From Marinobacter bryozoorum (GTDB lineage: Bacteria; Pseudomonadota; Gammaproteobacteria; Pseudomonadales; Oleiphilaceae), in the NCBI RefSeq assembly GCF_023156245.1, contig NZ_JAKZAH010000011.1, positions 1-64,000 of the forward strand: a stretch of 64,000 bases of DNA. Reading direction: 5' to 3'. Below the pieces are notes generated by a model that was not told where the DNA came from, searched no databases, and saw only the letters and a list, made by a program, of their open reading frames with translations. The translations under genes were made by a program, and so were the position numbers. Positions within the stretch are counted from its first letter, which is position 1, and each line of letters begins with the position of its first letter. Below, piece after piece: positions 39,204 to 49,491 of this stretch.

Positions 39204-41078
39204 ATGGACTACCAATCGGAATTCCGTCGTTCCGTGGACCAGCCAGAGGAATTCTGGCGAGAGAAAGCCCGTGCTATCGACTGGATCCGTCCCCCCGAAG
39301 AAATCTGGAAAGGCACTGAGAATGGCCACGGCCAGTGGTTCCCGGATGGCCTTATCAACTCAAGCGATGTTGCACTGGACGCCAACATCCGCGCCGGCCG
39401 CGGTGACCAGAAGGCCCTGATCTACGACTCCCCCGTTACCGATACCCAACAGAGTTTCACCTATAACGAACTGACCGACCTCGTCGCCCGTTTTGCCGGT
39501 GCACTCAAGTCCCGCGGCATAGGACATGGGGACCGGGTTATCATCTACATGCCCATGGTGCCCCAGGCGGCTATCGCGATGCTGGCCTGTGCCCGGCTGG
39601 GCGCGATCCACTCGGTCGTGTTCGGTGGCTTTGCCGCCCACGAACTGGCAGTCAGGATCAGTGACGCCAAGCCCAAGGCGATCGTCACCGCATCCTGCGG
39701 CATCGAGGTCAGCAAGGTTATTCCCTACAAACCCCTTGTAGACCGGGCAATCGAGGAAGCGGACCACAAACCGGAATGCTGCATCGTGTTCCAGCGACCC
39801 CAGGTAACCGCTGAACTGCAACCAGGCCGGGATTTCGACTGGGACCAGGAAATGGCGACTGCCAAGCCGGCAGACCCGGTCCCTGTCGCAGCCACTGACC
39901 CCCTCTATATCCTGTACACCTCTGGCACGACCGGCAAACCCAAGGGCGTAGTGCGGGATAACGGCGGCCATGCCGTGGCATTAAGGTACAGTATGGACCT
40001 GGTCTATGGTGCCAGCCCCGGCGATGTGTTCTGGGCCGCCTCTGACGTGGGCTGGGTCGTGGGTCACAGCTATATTGTGTATGCCCCCCTGTTCATGGGC
40101 TGTACCACCATCCTGTACGAGGGCAAGCCGGTGAAGACACCGGACGCCGGCGCTTTCTGGCGAGTTTGCCAGGACCACAAGGTAAACTACCTGTTCACGG
40201 CGCCAACGGCCTTCCGTGCCGTCCGCAAGGAAGACCCGGAAGCGGATATGCTGGAGACTTACGACATCAGCGCCCTGAAACGGCTGTTCCTGGCGGGCGA
40301 GCGCCTGGACCCGTCTACCTACGAGTGGCTCAAGGAACACACGGGACTGCCGGTGCTGGACCACTGGTGGCAGACCGAAACCGGATGGGCCATTTGCTGT
40401 AACCCGGTGGGCATTGAAGAAATGCCCACCAGGCCCGGTTCGGCAACGGTCCCCTCGCCCGGTTATAACGTCCAGGTTGTCAGCCTTGACGGACGCCCAA
40501 TGGCCGCGGGGGAGCAGGGCCAGGTGGCAGTAAAGCTGCCACTACCCCCCGGCTGCCTGTCCACGGTCTGGGGAGATGACGCCCGCTTCCGCAAAACCTA
40601 CCTTGACCCCATTCCTGGCTTCTACAGCTCCGGTGACGGCGGCTTTATTGATGAGGACGGCTATGTGTTCATCATGGGCCGCACCGACGATGTCATTAAC
40701 GTAGCCGGTCACAGGCTCTCCACCGGCGAGATGGAAGAAGTCGTCGCCTCCCACCCCGCAGTAGCCGAGTGTTGTGTGGTCGGCACCAGTGATGAAATGA
40801 AGGGGCAGATTCCCGTCGGACTGGTCCTGCTGAAAGACGGCGCCACCATCGACCCGGACGAACTGGAAGAGGAGCTGGTGGAAATGGTTCGAGAGCGTAT
40901 CGGTGCCATCGCCTGCTTCCGCCGGGCCATGGTGGTGGAACGCTTGCCCAAGACGCGATCAGGCAAGATTCTGCGCCGGGTGATCCGGCAGATTGCCGAC
41001 GGCGAGGAGTGGTCGGTGCCTTCCACTATCGATGACCCTGCCATCCTGGACGAAATCGATCAGCAATTCCGTCACTGA
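39204..41078 (+). CDS. prpE: Propionyl-CoA synthetase (PrpE-like acyl-CoA synthetase)
   Basis: A 624-residue adenylate-forming enzyme. The P-loop is YTSGTTGKPKGV, followed by WWQTETGW, the hinge GRTDDVINVAGHRLS and the C-terminal catalytic Lys in LPKTRSGKILRR. The N-terminus (FRRSVDQPEEFWREKARAIDW) and overall pattern are closer to E. coli PrpE than to acetyl-CoA synthetase. It activates propionate, possibly also acetate. No prpBCD genes are present. ATG 39204 has GAGG 7 nt upstream. Confidence 0.85.
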   Translation: MDYQSEFRRSVDQPEEFWREKARAIDWIRPPEEIWKGTENGHGQWFPDGLINSSDVALDANIRAGRGDQKALIYDSPVTDTQQSFTYNELTDLVARFAGALKSRGIGHGDRVIIYMPMVPQAAIAMLACARLGAIHSVVFGGFAAHELAVRISDAKPKAIVTASCGIEVSKVIPYKPLVDRAIEEADHKPECCIVFQRPQVTAELQPGRDFDWDQEMATAKPADPVPVAATDPLYILYTSGTTGKPKGVVRDNGGHAVALRYSMDLVYGASPGDVFWAASDVGWVVGHSYIVYAPLFMGCTTILYEGKPVKTPDAGAFWRVCQDHKVNYLFTAPTAFRAVRKEDPEADMLETYDISALKRLFLAGERLDPSTYEWLKEHTGLPVLDHWWQTETGWAICCNPVGIEEMPTRPGSATVPSPGYNVQVVSLDGRPMAAGEQGQVAVKLPLPPGCLSTVWGDDARFRKTYLDPIPGFYSSGDGGFIDEDGYVFIMGRTDDVINVAGHRLSTGEMEEVVASHPAVAECCVVGTSDEMKGQIPVGLVLLKDGATIDPDELEEELVEMVRERIGAIACFRRAMVVERLPKTRSGKILRRVIRQIADGEEWSVPSTIDDPAILDEIDQQFRH

Positions 41079-41162
41079 GCGGCTCATACCAGAATCGAAG
41101 AGCTGTGAAAGCAGGCTGATTTTGTTCAAAAAAGGGGGCGCCAGAGCGCTTTGAAAAAATCT

Positions 41163-41190
41163 TTGACGCCCCCCGAAGTCGGTCTATACT
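41163..41190 (+). promoter_or_regulatory. Promoter of the cold-shock gene
   Basis: TTGACG (41163-41168) and TATACT (41185-41190) are 16 bp apart. GGGGGCG (41134-41140) and CGCCCCC (41167-41173) form an inverted repeat whose right arm touches the -35 box, which could be an operator. Confidence 0.65.
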
Positions 41191-41196
41191 GAATTT

Positions 41197-41413
41197 GCTG
41201 TGGAAAGACAGCGGTATTAAGTGAAAGTGTTACAGCGCTCTGCCTCTCAGACGTTCGGTTACTCCTTCCCTCAGTACAACTGCCCTATCCCCAGCAAAGC
41301 TGTGCCGGTTCATTCTGTAGTTCAGCTGTCACATTTATGCAGTTATCTATGGCGTGCAGGCACACAAGAAAGGTCCCGTGAGGGCACAACGTTCAGAAAC
41401 ACAGGAAAGATCA
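41197..41413 (+). promoter_or_regulatory. Long 5' leader of the cold-shock mRNA
   Basis: About 217 nt separate the predicted start of transcription from the ATG, far longer than usual and typical of cspA-type thermosensing leaders. A small hairpin, GCTGT/ACAGC, lies near its 5' end. The rest of the 335-bp prpE-csp gap has no gene I can support; a short frame starting at 41221 overlaps the csp start and looks random. Confidence 0.6.
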
Positions 41414-41623
41414 ATGTCTGACACAAAAACAGGCCACGTAAAGTGGTTCAACGAGTCCAAGGGTTTTGGCTTCATCGCCCAGGACGGTGGCAGTGACGTA
41501 TTTGTTCACTACAGCGCAATCAACGCAAGCGGGTTCCGTACCCTGGCTGAAGGCCAGCAGGTTCAGTTCACCGTAACCCAGGGCCCGAAAGGTCCCCAGG
41601 CGGAAAACGTAACCCCGGTTTAA
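41414..41623 (+). CDS. Cold-shock-domain protein (CspA family)
   Basis: A 69-residue single cold-shock domain. RNP1 is KGFGFIAQ and RNP2 is DVFVHYSAI, both with aromatic RNA-binding residues, in an OB-fold nucleic-acid chaperone. ATG 41414 has AGGAA 6 nt upstream. It is monocistronic, with its own promoter, long leader and terminator. Whether it is cold-induced cannot be read from the protein. Confidence 0.97.
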   Translation: MSDTKTGHVKWFNESKGFGFIAQDGGSDVFVHYSAINASGFRTLAEGQQVQFTVTQGPKGPQAENVTPV

Positions 41624-41664
41624 GGTTATGGTTTCCGGCCATTGCCCCTCACGGGCTTTGGACA

Positions 41665-41696
41665 AAAGAAAAGCCGGCCTTTGCCGGCTTTTCTTT
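41665..41696. terminator. Bidirectional terminator between csp and leuA
   Basis: AAAAGCCGGC and GCCGGCTTTT flank a CTTT loop, with A-rich and T-rich flanks on both sides. It can serve the plus-strand csp and the minus-strand leuA. Confidence 0.92.
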
Positions 41697-41745
41697 ATCC
41701 GGGGACCTGAACACCGTCCAGGTCCCTGGAACCTCCAGTCGAAGA

Positions 41746-43419
41746 TCAGGCTGTTGCCTCAGCAACAGACTCCGGCGCACCGACGTGGTTACCCACCGCT
41801 GACAGCAACGCCTGCAGGGTGGCAGAGGTTGTGTCTTCCGCCAGCGCGGCGGAACTGCGGACCTCGCCGTCCACCACGATGCGGATGCAGGCCAGCGCGT
41901 TGGCGTTGGTGCCCTCGCCCAGGGCGAACTCGTCATAGGCTTCCACCGCCAGGGTGATGCCATAAGTGTCCTGCAGTGCCGCCACAACAGCCTCTACCGC
42001 ACCCAGACCGTGCCCCTTCAGCTCAATGGCTGGCTGACCGAACTTCACCGTGGCATTAACGCCCTCCTCATCCCGGTGCAGGTCGTAGGTACTCAGGCGC
42101 CATGCATTATCCACCGCCAGGTACCGGTCCTCAAACAACCGGTGGATGGTGTGGGAATCAATCTCGCCACCGTGAGTTTCTGCCTCTTTCTGGACACACT
42201 GGCTGAACTCGATCTGCAGCCAGCGCGGCAGGCTGATCTTGTAGTCCCGCTCCAGCACGTGGGCAACACCGCCCTTGCCAGACTGACTGTTGATACGCAC
42301 CACTTCTTCATAGCGACGGCCCAGGTCCTGGGGATCAATCGGCAGGTAGGCTACGTTCCACTTGTCGCCATCCTTGCGGTAGGCCAGGCACTTGCGGATA
42401 GCGTCCTGGTGACTGCCGGAGAAGGCCGTGAACACCAGTTCACCCGCATAGGGGTGACGAGGATGCGTGGAGATCTCGGTGCAGGCCTCCACCACATCGG
42501 TAATCTCGGCCATGTTGGACATGTTCACTTGCGGGTCTATGCCCTGGCTGTACAGGTTCATGGCCATGGTGACCAGGTCCATGTTGCCGGTGCGCTCACC
42601 ATTACCCATCAGCGTACCTTCAACCCGGTCGGCACCGGCCATGACGGCCAGTTCGGCGGCAGCAACACCGCAGCCCCGGTCGTTGTGGGTATGCACGCTG
42701 ATGCTGACATGCTCACGACGCTGGATGTTGTCGCAGATCCACTCGATCTGGTCAGCGAATACGTTCGGGGTGGCCATTTCCACGGTTGCCGGAAGATTGA
42801 TAATCACCTTCTGACCCTGGTCCGGGCGCCACACCCCGGTGACCGCGTCGATCACCTCGGCGGCATAGTCCAGCTCGGTACCGGTAAAGCTTTCCGGGGA
42901 ATACTGGAACGTCCAGTCGGTATCCGGGTAGCGCGCGGCAATTTCCTGCACCAGGCGGGCACCGTCGACGGCGATCTGCTTGATGCCTTCGCGGTCCATA
43001 CCAAACACCTGCTCCCGCTGGACGATGGAGGTGGAATTGTAGACGTGGACGATGGCCCGCTTCGCACCTTCCAGGGCCTGGTAGGTGCGCTCGATCAGTT
43101 CGGGACGGGCCTGGGTCAGCACCTGGATGCGGACGTCGTCCGGAATCCGGTCTTCCTCGATCAGTTTGCGGCAGAAGTCGAAGTCAGGCTGGCTGGCGGC
43201 CGGGAAACCAATCTCAATCTGCTTGAAGCCTACCTTGACCAGCAAATCAAACAGGCGCTGTTTCTGGGCTACGGTCATGGGCTTGACGAGCGCCTGGTTA
43301 CCATCCCGCAGATCTACGGCACACCAGTCAGGGGCCTTTTCGATGACCTGGTCAGGCCAGCGACGGTCAGTTTTGCGCACTGGCTGGAAGGGAATATATT
43401 TGCTGTGATCGAAAGCCAT
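41746..43419 (-). CDS. leuA: 2-isopropylmalate synthase (long form)
   Basis: A 557-residue enzyme of the longer LeuA class found in Pseudomonas and Actinobacteria. The catalytic TIM barrel has DLRDGNQALVKPM and the metal-binding SVHTHNDRGCG. The C-terminal LeuA dimer domain (about 430-557) mediates leucine feedback inhibition. It condenses acetyl-CoA with 2-ketoisovalerate. It is divergent from an Lrp-family gene, a likely regulator. Confidence 0.97.
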   Translation of the reverse strand: MAFDHSKYIPFQPVRKTDRRWPDQVIEKAPDWCAVDLRDGNQALVKPMTVAQKQRLFDLLVKVGFKQIEIGFPAASQPDFDFCRKLIEEDRIPDDVRIQVLTQARPELIERTYQALEGAKRAIVHVYNSTSIVQREQVFGMDREGIKQIAVDGARLVQEIAARYPDTDWTFQYSPESFTGTELDYAAEVIDAVTGVWRPDQGQKVIINLPATVEMATPNVFADQIEWICDNIQRREHVSISVHTHNDRGCGVAAAELAVMAGADRVEGTLMGNGERTGNMDLVTMAMNLYSQGIDPQVNMSNMAEITDVVEACTEISTHPRHPYAGELVFTAFSGSHQDAIRKCLAYRKDGDKWNVAYLPIDPQDLGRRYEEVVRINSQSGKGGVAHVLERDYKISLPRWLQIEFSQCVQKEAETHGGEIDSHTIHRLFEDRYLAVDNAWRLSTYDLHRDEEGVNATVKFGQPAIELKGHGLGAVEAVVAALQDTYGITLAVEAYDEFALGEGTNANALACIRIVVDGEVRSSAALAEDTTSATLQALLSAVGNHVGAPESVAEATA

Positions 43420-43561
43420 GATGTCTGCCCTTTTCCTGATTCGATAGATTCAACGCTATGGTTCTATATTAACGCAGATAACCGGGAATTTGATTGCTTT
43501 TTTGGCCACCAATGAGAAAATTACGGCAACAAAAATCCAATTTACTGACAAAAAGCGACAC

Positions 43562-44071
43562 ATGATGCCAACGAGATCCCGGGAAGTGCACGAACTGGAC
43601 CGAACCGACCGCCGAATCCTCGAAGCCCTGCAACAGGACGGCGCCCTCAATAACCAGCAACTGGCCGAAGCGGTCGGGCTGTCCCCCTCCCCCTGCCTGA
43701 GACGGGTGCGAGCGCTGGAGGAAGCGGGCATTATACTCGACCGGGTCACGGTACTGGACCACAAGAAGCTCGGCCTGTCGCTCACCGCGATTATCCTCAT
43801 CGGCATGGACCGCCACACACCGGAACGGTTTGAGGCCTTCGAGCAGCAGGTGGCCGATTATCCGGAGGTCCAGGAGTGCTACCTGATTACCGGCCAGGAC
43901 GCAGACTATATGCTCAAGGTCGTGGTTCCGGACATGGACCACTACCACGAGTTCCTGCTCAACCAGATTACCCGGATTCCAGGGGTCAGCGGTGTTCACT
44001 CAAGCTTCGTGCTGCGACGCGTGATCGACTCCACGGCCCTGCCCCTGAAATATCTCGAGGGCGAGGTATAA
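43562..44071 (+). CDS. Lrp/AsnC-family transcriptional regulator
   Basis: A 169-residue protein with an N-terminal winged helix-turn-helix (LDRTDRRILEALQQDGALNNQ, here about residues 12-32, then LAEAVGLSPSPCLRRVRALEE) and a C-terminal RAM ligand domain. It has an extra basic N-terminus. The start (MMPTRS or one codon later) lacks a clear Shine-Dalgarno. The 142-bp AT-rich gap shared with divergent leuA is a natural place for autoregulation and leuA control. Confidence 0.88.
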   Translation: MMPTRSREVHELDRTDRRILEALQQDGALNNQQLAEAVGLSPSPCLRRVRALEEAGIILDRVTVLDHKKLGLSLTAIILIGMDRHTPERFEAFEQQVADYPEVQECYLITGQDADYMLKVVVPDMDHYHEFLLNQITRIPGVSGVHSSFVLRRVIDSTALPLKYLEGEV

Positions 44072-44147
44072 CCGGTTCATTTCTGGCTCAAGGCACGTAC
44101 AATAAGCTCTACATCGACATTCTCACTCTTTCGTTACGGAAACCATA

Positions 44148-45881
44148 ATGCGAGCAAGCCGTTATCTGATTGCCACCCTCAAGGAAAACCCCTCCGATGC
44201 CGAAATTATCAGCCATCAGCTGATGCTGCGTGCCGGCATGATCCGCAAGCTGGCTGCCGGTCTGTACACCTGGTTGCCACTGGGTTTGCGGGTGCTGCGC
44301 AAGGTGGAGCGCATCGTGCGGGAAGAAATGGACCGCAGCGGTGCCCAGGAAGTGTTGATGCCGGCGGTACAGCCAGCGGAACTGTGGCAGGAATCCGGCC
44401 GCTGGCAACAATATGGTGGTGAACTGCTGCGCCTGAAAGACCGGCACGACCGGGATTTCTGTTTCGGTCCGACCCATGAGGAAGTCATCACAGACCTGAT
44501 CCGTAACGAACTGAAGAGCTATAAGGAACTGCCCGCCAACTTCTACCAGATCCAGACCAAGTTCCGGGACGAGCGTCGCCCGCGCTTTGGGGTGATGCGG
44601 GCCCGGGAATTCCTGATGAAGGATGCGTATTCCTTCCATATCAACGGTGAGTCCCTGGATGAGACCTACGAGGTCATGCATCGCACCTACTGTGCCATCT
44701 TTGACCGTCTGGGCCTGGACTATCGTCCGGTGGTGGCGGACTCCGGCGCTATAGGTGGCAACGCCTCCCACGAATTCCATGTACTGGCTTCATCCGGCGA
44801 GGACGAAATTGCCTTCAGTACCGCCAGCGACTACGCCGCCAATATTGAAAAGGCTGAAGCCCTGGCGCCGGCCGGTGACCGACCAGCCCCGTCTGAGACC
44901 ATGACCGAGGTGGCCACCCCCGGCCAGACCACCATCGCGGCCATCGCCGAATTCCTGAAAGTGCCCGCCGAGAAAACCGTCAAGACCCTGCTGGTGAAGG
45001 CCGAAGCGCCGGAAGGCGAAGAGGCCGGACTGGTCGCCCTGATTCTGCGGGGCGATCACACCCTGAACGACATCAAGGCGGAGAACCTGCAAGGCGTGGC
45101 TGAGCCCCTCACCATGGCCAGCGACGAGGAAATCCGCCAGGCGACTGGCTGTACGCCGGGCTCCATTGGCCCGGTAAACCTGGCAGTGCCGGTCATTGTT
45201 GACCGTTCCGCCGCCCACCTGGCGGACTTCGTCTGCGGCGCCAACCGGGAGGGTTATCATCTTACCGGCGTAAACTGGGAGCGGGATGTCCCCTTGGGCC
45301 GGGTAGAAGACGTGCGCAATGTGGTGGAGGGTGATCCCAGCCCGGATGGCAACGGCACGCTGGAGATTCGCCGGGGTATCGAGGTAGGACACATTTTCAA
45401 GCTCGGCAACAAGTACAGCACAGCCATGGGCGCTACTGTACTGGATGAGCACGGCAAGAACGCGGTGCTGGAAATGGGCTGTTATGGCATCGGGGTCTCC
45501 CGAATCGTCGCTGCCGCCATCGAGCAGAACCACGACGATCGGGGCATTATCTGGCCGGAAGCCATCGCGCCTTTCCAAGTAGCCATCGTCACACTGAATG
45601 GCCACAAGTCCCCGGCGGTAAAGGAAGCCGGTGAGAAGCTCTATGAACAGCTCACCCAGGCGGGCTTCGATGTCCTGCTGGATGATCGCAATGAACGCCC
45701 GGGCGTTAAGTTTGCCGACCTGGAACTGATGGGCCTGCCCCACCGGGTAGTCATCTCCGACCGGGGCCTGGGTGCCGGAACCCTGGAGTACAAGGGGCGC
45801 CAGGACGCCGACAAACAGGATCTGCCGGCAGACAATGCCCTGGACTTCCTGCTTGCAGCCTCTTCCACCCGGCGCTCGTAG
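44148..45881 (+). CDS. proS: Proline--tRNA ligase
   Basis: A 577-residue class II synthetase of the bacterial type with an inserted INS editing domain (about 230-390, including the KTVKTLLV and GSIGPVN segments). The N-terminus is [15 protein letters not shown], motif 2 contains [17 protein letters not shown], and the anticodon domain is at the C-terminus. It charges tRNA-Pro and edits Ala-tRNA-Pro. It starts at ATG 44148. Confidence 0.98.
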   Translation: MRASRYLIATLKENPSDAEIISHQLMLRAGMIRKLAAGLYTWLPLGLRVLRKVERIVREEMDRSGAQEVLMPAVQPAELWQESGRWQQYGGELLRLKDRHDRDFCFGPTHEEVITDLIRNELKSYKELPANFYQIQTKFRDERRPRFGVMRAREFLMKDAYSFHINGESLDETYEVMHRTYCAIFDRLGLDYRPVVADSGAIGGNASHEFHVLASSGEDEIAFSTASDYAANIEKAEALAPAGDRPAPSETMTEVATPGQTTIAAIAEFLKVPAEKTVKTLLVKAEAPEGEEAGLVALILRGDHTLNDIKAENLQGVAEPLTMASDEEIRQATGCTPGSIGPVNLAVPVIVDRSAAHLADFVCGANREGYHLTGVNWERDVPLGRVEDVRNVVEGDPSPDGNGTLEIRRGIEVGHIFKLGNKYSTAMGATVLDEHGKNAVLEMGCYGIGVSRIVAAAIEQNHDDRGIIWPEAIAPFQVAIVTLNGHKSPAVKEAGEKLYEQLTQAGFDVLLDDRNERPGVKFADLELMGLPHRVVISDRGLGAGTLEYKGRQDADKQDLPADNALDFLLAASSTRRS

Positions 45882-45889
45882 CAATAGGG

Positions 45890-45920
45890 GCCGCAGTCAG
45901 TCGATTGCGCTGACTGCGGC
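45890..45920. terminator. Hairpin between convergent proS and murB
   Basis: GCCGCAGTCAG (45890-45900) and CTGACTGCGGC (45910-45920) form a perfect 11-bp stem with a 9-nt loop. There is no T-run, so termination strength is uncertain. Confidence 0.65.
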
Positions 45921-45935
45921 AACTTCTGCGATCCT

Positions 45936-46976
45936 TCAGGGTTGGTTCAGCCCGCAGTCACCGGGTACGGCCCCTGGCTCCATCTCGAGCAAAACACCGT
46001 AGCGACCCATGACATCGTCACGGATGCGTCGCGCCAGTTCCAGTATATCCTGACCGGTGCCACCAGAATGGTTGACCAGGACCAGTGCCTGCCGGTGGTG
46101 CACCCCCACAGTCCGGTTACGGTACCCCTTCCAGCCACACTGATCGATCAGCCAGCCTGCTGCGAGCTTGACGCCATCGTCGGCCGGGTAGGCAACCATC
46201 TCCGGCCACCGCCCCTTCAGCTCTTCCCAGTGGGCCTGGCTCACGACCGGGTTCTTGAAAAAGCTCCCGGTGTTTGGCAACTGCGCCGGATCCGGTAACT
46301 TGCGGCGGCGAACGGCCATGACCGCTTCTGCCACATCCAGGGGCGACTGCGGACTATTGCCATCGAACCACTGGCCCAGCTCCCCGTAACCCAGAACATA
46401 GGGGCGAGTGCGACTGAGACGCAAGCGGATTTCCAGGATCAGGTACCGTTCAGGCTCACATTTGAACAGGCTGTCCCGATAACCGAAACGGCAAGCCGCC
46501 CTGTCCAGCGTTACCTGCTGACCATGCTTACGATCCCAGGCCAGCAGGCTGACAAATGAGTCAGACAGCTCAACCCCGTAGGCACCGATATTCTGCACTG
46601 GCGCCGCCCCGGCGGTGCCGGGAATCAGGGCGAGGTTCTCGATCCCCCGATATCCGGCACCGGCTGCGTAGAGAACACTCTGGTGCCAGTTCTCGCCGGC
46701 TGCGAGCACAATCGTGGCTTCATCCCCTGCGACTGCCTCCCAGCGTCGGCCTGGCAGGGCCATATGCAGGATCAGCCCTGGAAAGTCTTCGCAAAAAACC
46801 AGGTTGCTGCCAGAGCCGACTACCTGTACCGGTATCCCGTCCTCACTGGCCCAGGCCAGTGCCGAACAGGCCTCCCCAGGGGTTGATGCATTGAGCAGGT
46901 ACCGGGCGGTGGCCGGCGTGGCCATAGTGCTCAGCGGCTTGAGGTCGGCATTCTCGATGAGGTTGCGCGGGCGCAT
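45936..46976 (-). CDS. murB: UDP-N-acetylenolpyruvoylglucosamine reductase
   Basis: A 346-residue FAD enzyme of the longer, E. coli-like type I. VVGSGSNLVFCEDFPGLIL binds FAD, catalytic Arg and Ser lie in RFGYRDSLFK and NTGSFFKNPVV, and the YGVELSD region is typical. It makes UDP-N-acetylmuramate for peptidoglycan. Its ATG overlaps the stop of the phosphatase gene by one base, and it is the last gene of the exbB-to-murB operon. Confidence 0.97.
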   Translation of the reverse strand: MRPRNLIENADLKPLSTMATPATARYLLNASTPGEACSALAWASEDGIPVQVVGSGSNLVFCEDFPGLILHMALPGRRWEAVAGDEATIVLAAGENWHQSVLYAAGAGYRGIENLALIPGTAGAAPVQNIGAYGVELSDSFVSLLAWDRKHGQQVTLDRAACRFGYRDSLFKCEPERYLILEIRLRLSRTRPYVLGYGELGQWFDGNSPQSPLDVAEAVMAVRRRKLPDPAQLPNTGSFFKNPVVSQAHWEELKGRWPEMVAYPADDGVKLAAGWLIDQCGWKGYRNRTVGVHHRQALVLVNHSGGTGQDILELARRIRDDVMGRYGVLLEMEPGAVPGDCGLNQP

Positions 46977-47458
46977 CAGTCCAGGTGAGCCCGGATGTCC
47001 GCCAGCAGACCTTCGCTGGCCTGGTGAATCAGGTCCAGGACATGGTCAAAGCCATCGTCGCCACCGTAGTAGGGATCCGGCACTTCGGAAACGGGGTTAT
47101 CCGGCAAGTAATCCAGGAACAGGCGGGGTTCGGTACCGCCCTGTTGCATCCAGACATCACGAATGTCCGCCAGGTTCTGCCGGTCCATGGTCAGGATATA
47201 GTGGAAGGCTTCCAGGTCTTCAGGCTGGAATTGCCGCGCTCGTAGATGGCCGATATCAACTCCCCGACCGGCGGCAGCCTTGCGCGCGCGCTCATCCGGG
47301 GCCGAGCCCACATGCCAGTTGCCGGTTCCACAGGAATCTACCGCCACCCGGGCCGAGAGGCCATGGTCTTCCAGGTACCGGCGGAAGACACCCTCCGCGG
47401 TGGGGGACCGGCATATATTGCCAAGGCACACGAACAGTACGCGGATCGGATCGCTCAT
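46976..47458 (-). CDS. Low-molecular-weight protein-tyrosine phosphatase
   Basis: A 160-residue phosphatase with P-loop VCLGNICRSP (nucleophile Cys11, Arg17) and the acid DPYYGG near 129. Relatives in polysaccharide operons dephosphorylate tyrosine autokinases, but no kinase is visible here. It lies between kdsB and murB, the arrangement seen in Pseudomonas, so its role in envelope synthesis is contextual inference. Confidence 0.93.
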   Translation of the reverse strand: MSDPIRVLFVCLGNICRSPTAEGVFRRYLEDHGLSARVAVDSCGTGNWHVGSAPDERARKAAAGRGVDIGHLRARQFQPEDLEAFHYILTMDRQNLADIRDVWMQQGGTEPRLFLDYLPDNPVSEVPDPYYGGDDGFDHVLDLIHQASEGLLADIRAHLD

Positions 47459-47488
47459 TAAATGCTCCTTTCTGAATTCGACCCCGGT

Positions 47489-48259
47489 TCAGTTGGCCAG
47501 GGTCAGCCATTGCCGGACCCGTTCCAGGTCCTCCGGGGTATCGACGCCGGCGGGAGGCTGCTCCAGGGCCTCACTGACATGGATACGGGCCCCCTGGTAC
47601 AGGGCCCTCAGCTGCTCCAGGCTTTCGGTCAGCTCGGTAGGAGCCGGGGGCCAGGCCACAAAGCGATGCAGCAGACTGACCCTATAGCCATAGATACCGA
47701 TATGCCGCCAGGCCTGATAGTCGTCCGGCAACTGCTCAGGTACCTGTCCGGCCTGCCAGTCTGACCGGGACCAGGGCACCGGTGCCCGGCTGAAATAATG
47801 GGCGTAGCCGTCATGGTCCCGCACCACTTTCACCACGTTGGGATTAAACAGCTCCGACGGATCGTGGATACGCTCACACAGGGTAGAAATGGCCGCGTCC
47901 CGGTAGGACTCCAGGGCATCGGCCACCTGGTCGATCAGGGCCGGTGGAATCAGCGGCTCGTCCCCCTGCACATTCACCACACAGGCATCGTCGCCAAGTC
48001 CGAGGCGGGTAACCACCTCTTGCAGCCGGTCAGTCCCGCTGGCGTGGTCCGGCGAGGTCATTACCACTTCCGCCCCGAACCCCTGACAGGCCCCCTCGAT
48101 GCGTTCGTCATCCGTGGCCACCAGAACGCGGTCGGCACGGCTTCGACAGGCCTGCTCATACACATGGTGAATCATCGGCTTGCCACCGATATCCGCCAGC
48201 GGTTTCCCGGGCAGGCGGGACGAAGCGTAGCGGGCAGGGATTACAACGGTAAAAGCCAC
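47489..48259 (-). CDS. kdsB: 3-deoxy-manno-octulosonate cytidylyltransferase
   Basis: A 256-residue nucleotidyltransferase with [16 protein letters not shown] near the N-terminus and the VQGDEPLI metal-binding motif near 100. It activates KDO to CMP-KDO for lipopolysaccharide inner core. The start is GTG, 4 nt after the stop of the small Trm112-like gene. Confidence 0.97.
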   Translation of the reverse strand: MAFTVVIPARYASSRLPGKPLADIGGKPMIHHVYEQACRSRADRVLVATDDERIEGACQGFGAEVVMTSPDHASGTDRLQEVVTRLGLGDDACVVNVQGDEPLIPPALIDQVADALESYRDAAISTLCERIHDPSELFNPNVVKVVRDHDGYAHYFSRAPVPWSRSDWQAGQVPEQLPDDYQAWRHIGIYGYRVSLLHRFVAWPPAPTELTESLEQLRALYQGARIHVSEALEQPPAGVDTPEDLERVRQWLTLAN

Positions 48260-48263
48260 GCCC

Positions 48264-48458
48264 TCACCCTACCGGCCGGTCTACGCGCTCTTCAGCGCCC
48301 AGGGTACGGGCCTCGCTGGCCAGCATCACCGGGATGCCTTCACGGACAGGAAACGCCATGCCATCGGCATAGCACACCATCTCGTTCCGCTCCCGGTCCA
48401 GTTTCAGGTCGCCTTTGCACACCGGACAGGCCAGCATGGCAATCAGTTTGTTGTCCAT
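48264..48458 (-). CDS. Trm112/YcaR-family small zinc-ribbon protein
   Basis: A 64-residue protein, [16 protein letters not shown] with further conserved [17 protein letters not shown]. It matches the YcaR/UPF0434 family that sits between lpxK and kdsB in many gammaproteobacteria. Only one CxxC is present, so a full zinc site is doubtful. Start ATG 48458 lies one base after the lpxK stop. Confidence 0.92.
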   Translation of the reverse strand: MDNKLIAMLACPVCKGDLKLDRERNEMVCYADGMAFPVREGIPVMLASEARTLGAEERVDRPVG

Positions 48459-48459
48459 G

Positions 48460-49491
48460 TCATATCTCTCGCAGTAGGGAAGCATCGAGGCCGCGGGCGG
48501 CCAGTTTGCTGTTCAATGCCAGGTTTACAGCGCTCCCGAACGATTCAGGCAGTTCGGGAGTTACATCAAGCACCCAGCAACGCTCGTGGGCAAACGGCCG
48601 AATCTTGACAGCGTCCTTGGCGGTCATCAATACGGGGCGCTCATCGCCGGTTGCGATGTCCTGCCCAGTATATCGGTGATGGTCGGGGAACGCCCGGCCC
48701 ACCACCTCTGCGCCCAGGTGCCGAAGCTGATCAAAGAAGCGCCCCGGGTTGCCTATACCCGCCAAGGCCACGCAATTCCGACCACGAAGCCATGCCTCAG
48801 CAAAGGTGCTCTCTCCGCTAAGCAGGTGGCGCACGCCGGCAGGCTGCAGGGTCATGGCATAGCGTTGCGGGTGGTCCGGTACCAGGGGCCCGGCAGGGCC
48901 ATTGACCACCACCAGGTCAACATCCTGCAACCGGCCCACCGGTTCCCGCAGGGGCCCCACCGGCAGCCCGGCCCCGTTTCCGATACCGCGAACACCGTCG
49001 AACACGGTAATTTCAACGTCCCTGGCCAGGGCGTAGTGTTGGAGCCCGTCATCACAGAGAAAGAGGTTACCCAGACCCTGGTCCAGCGCCATGATGGCCG
49101 ATGCCCGCCGTTGCGGGTGCACAACCACCGGGCAACCAGTCTGGGCAGCCAGCATCACCGGCTCATCACCAGCCACGGCCGGGTCGCTGTCACCACTGAC
49201 CAGCAATGGCTCATCCCCGGGCCGCTTGCCACCATACCCCCGGGAGAGTATCACCGGGCGCCAACCCTGATCACGGAAATGGGACGCCAGCCAGGCCGTG
49301 AGGGGGGATTTCCCGGTCCCCCCGGCGGTGATATTTCCAACCACCACAACGGGAACAGGGAGCGGTTCAGCGCCTGCCGTCAAGCGGGTTCGGCGCCAGC
49401 TTGCCAATGCCCTGTAAAGCCACGCCAGGGGCATAAGCGGCCATAACGGACGCCCTGCCCCGTACCACAGCCGTCCGGTGAGGTCCTTCAT
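48460..49491 (-). CDS. lpxK: Tetraacyldisaccharide 4'-kinase
   Basis: A 343-residue membrane-associated kinase with an N-terminal hydrophobic segment (about 14-28) and P-loop [13 protein letters not shown] near 52-64. It adds the 4'-phosphate to the lipid A precursor. Its ATG overlaps the msbA stop by 4 nt (ATGA), coupling lipid A synthesis to its flippase. Confidence 0.97.
   Translation of the reverse strand: MKDLTGRLWYGAGRPLWPLMPLAWLYRALASWRRTRLTAGAEPLPVPVVVVGNITAGGTGKSPLTAWLASHFRDQGWRPVILSRGYGGKRPGDEPLLVSGDSDPAVAGDEPVMLAAQTGCPVVVHPQRRASAIMALDQGLGNLFLCDDGLQHYALARDVEITVFDGVRGIGNGAGLPVGPLREPVGRLQDVDLVVVNGPAGPLVPDHPQRYAMTLQPAGVRHLLSGESTFAEAWLRGRNCVALAGIGNPGRFFDQLRHLGAEVVGRAFPDHHRYTGQDIATGDERPVLMTAKDAVKIRPFAHERCWVLDVTPELPESFGSAVNLALNSKLAARGLDASLLREI

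Noticed and set aside
41221..41421. A 66-codon GTG-started frame in the cold-shock leader
   Set aside because: It overlaps the csp start out of frame, lacks a Shine-Dalgarno, and the leader is better explained as a structured 5' UTR.
42010..43515. A 501-codon open frame on the plus strand across leuA
   Set aside because: It is exactly antisense to a well-supported LeuA with full domains. Long opposite frames are common in GC-rich genes, and its translation shows no recognisable domain.
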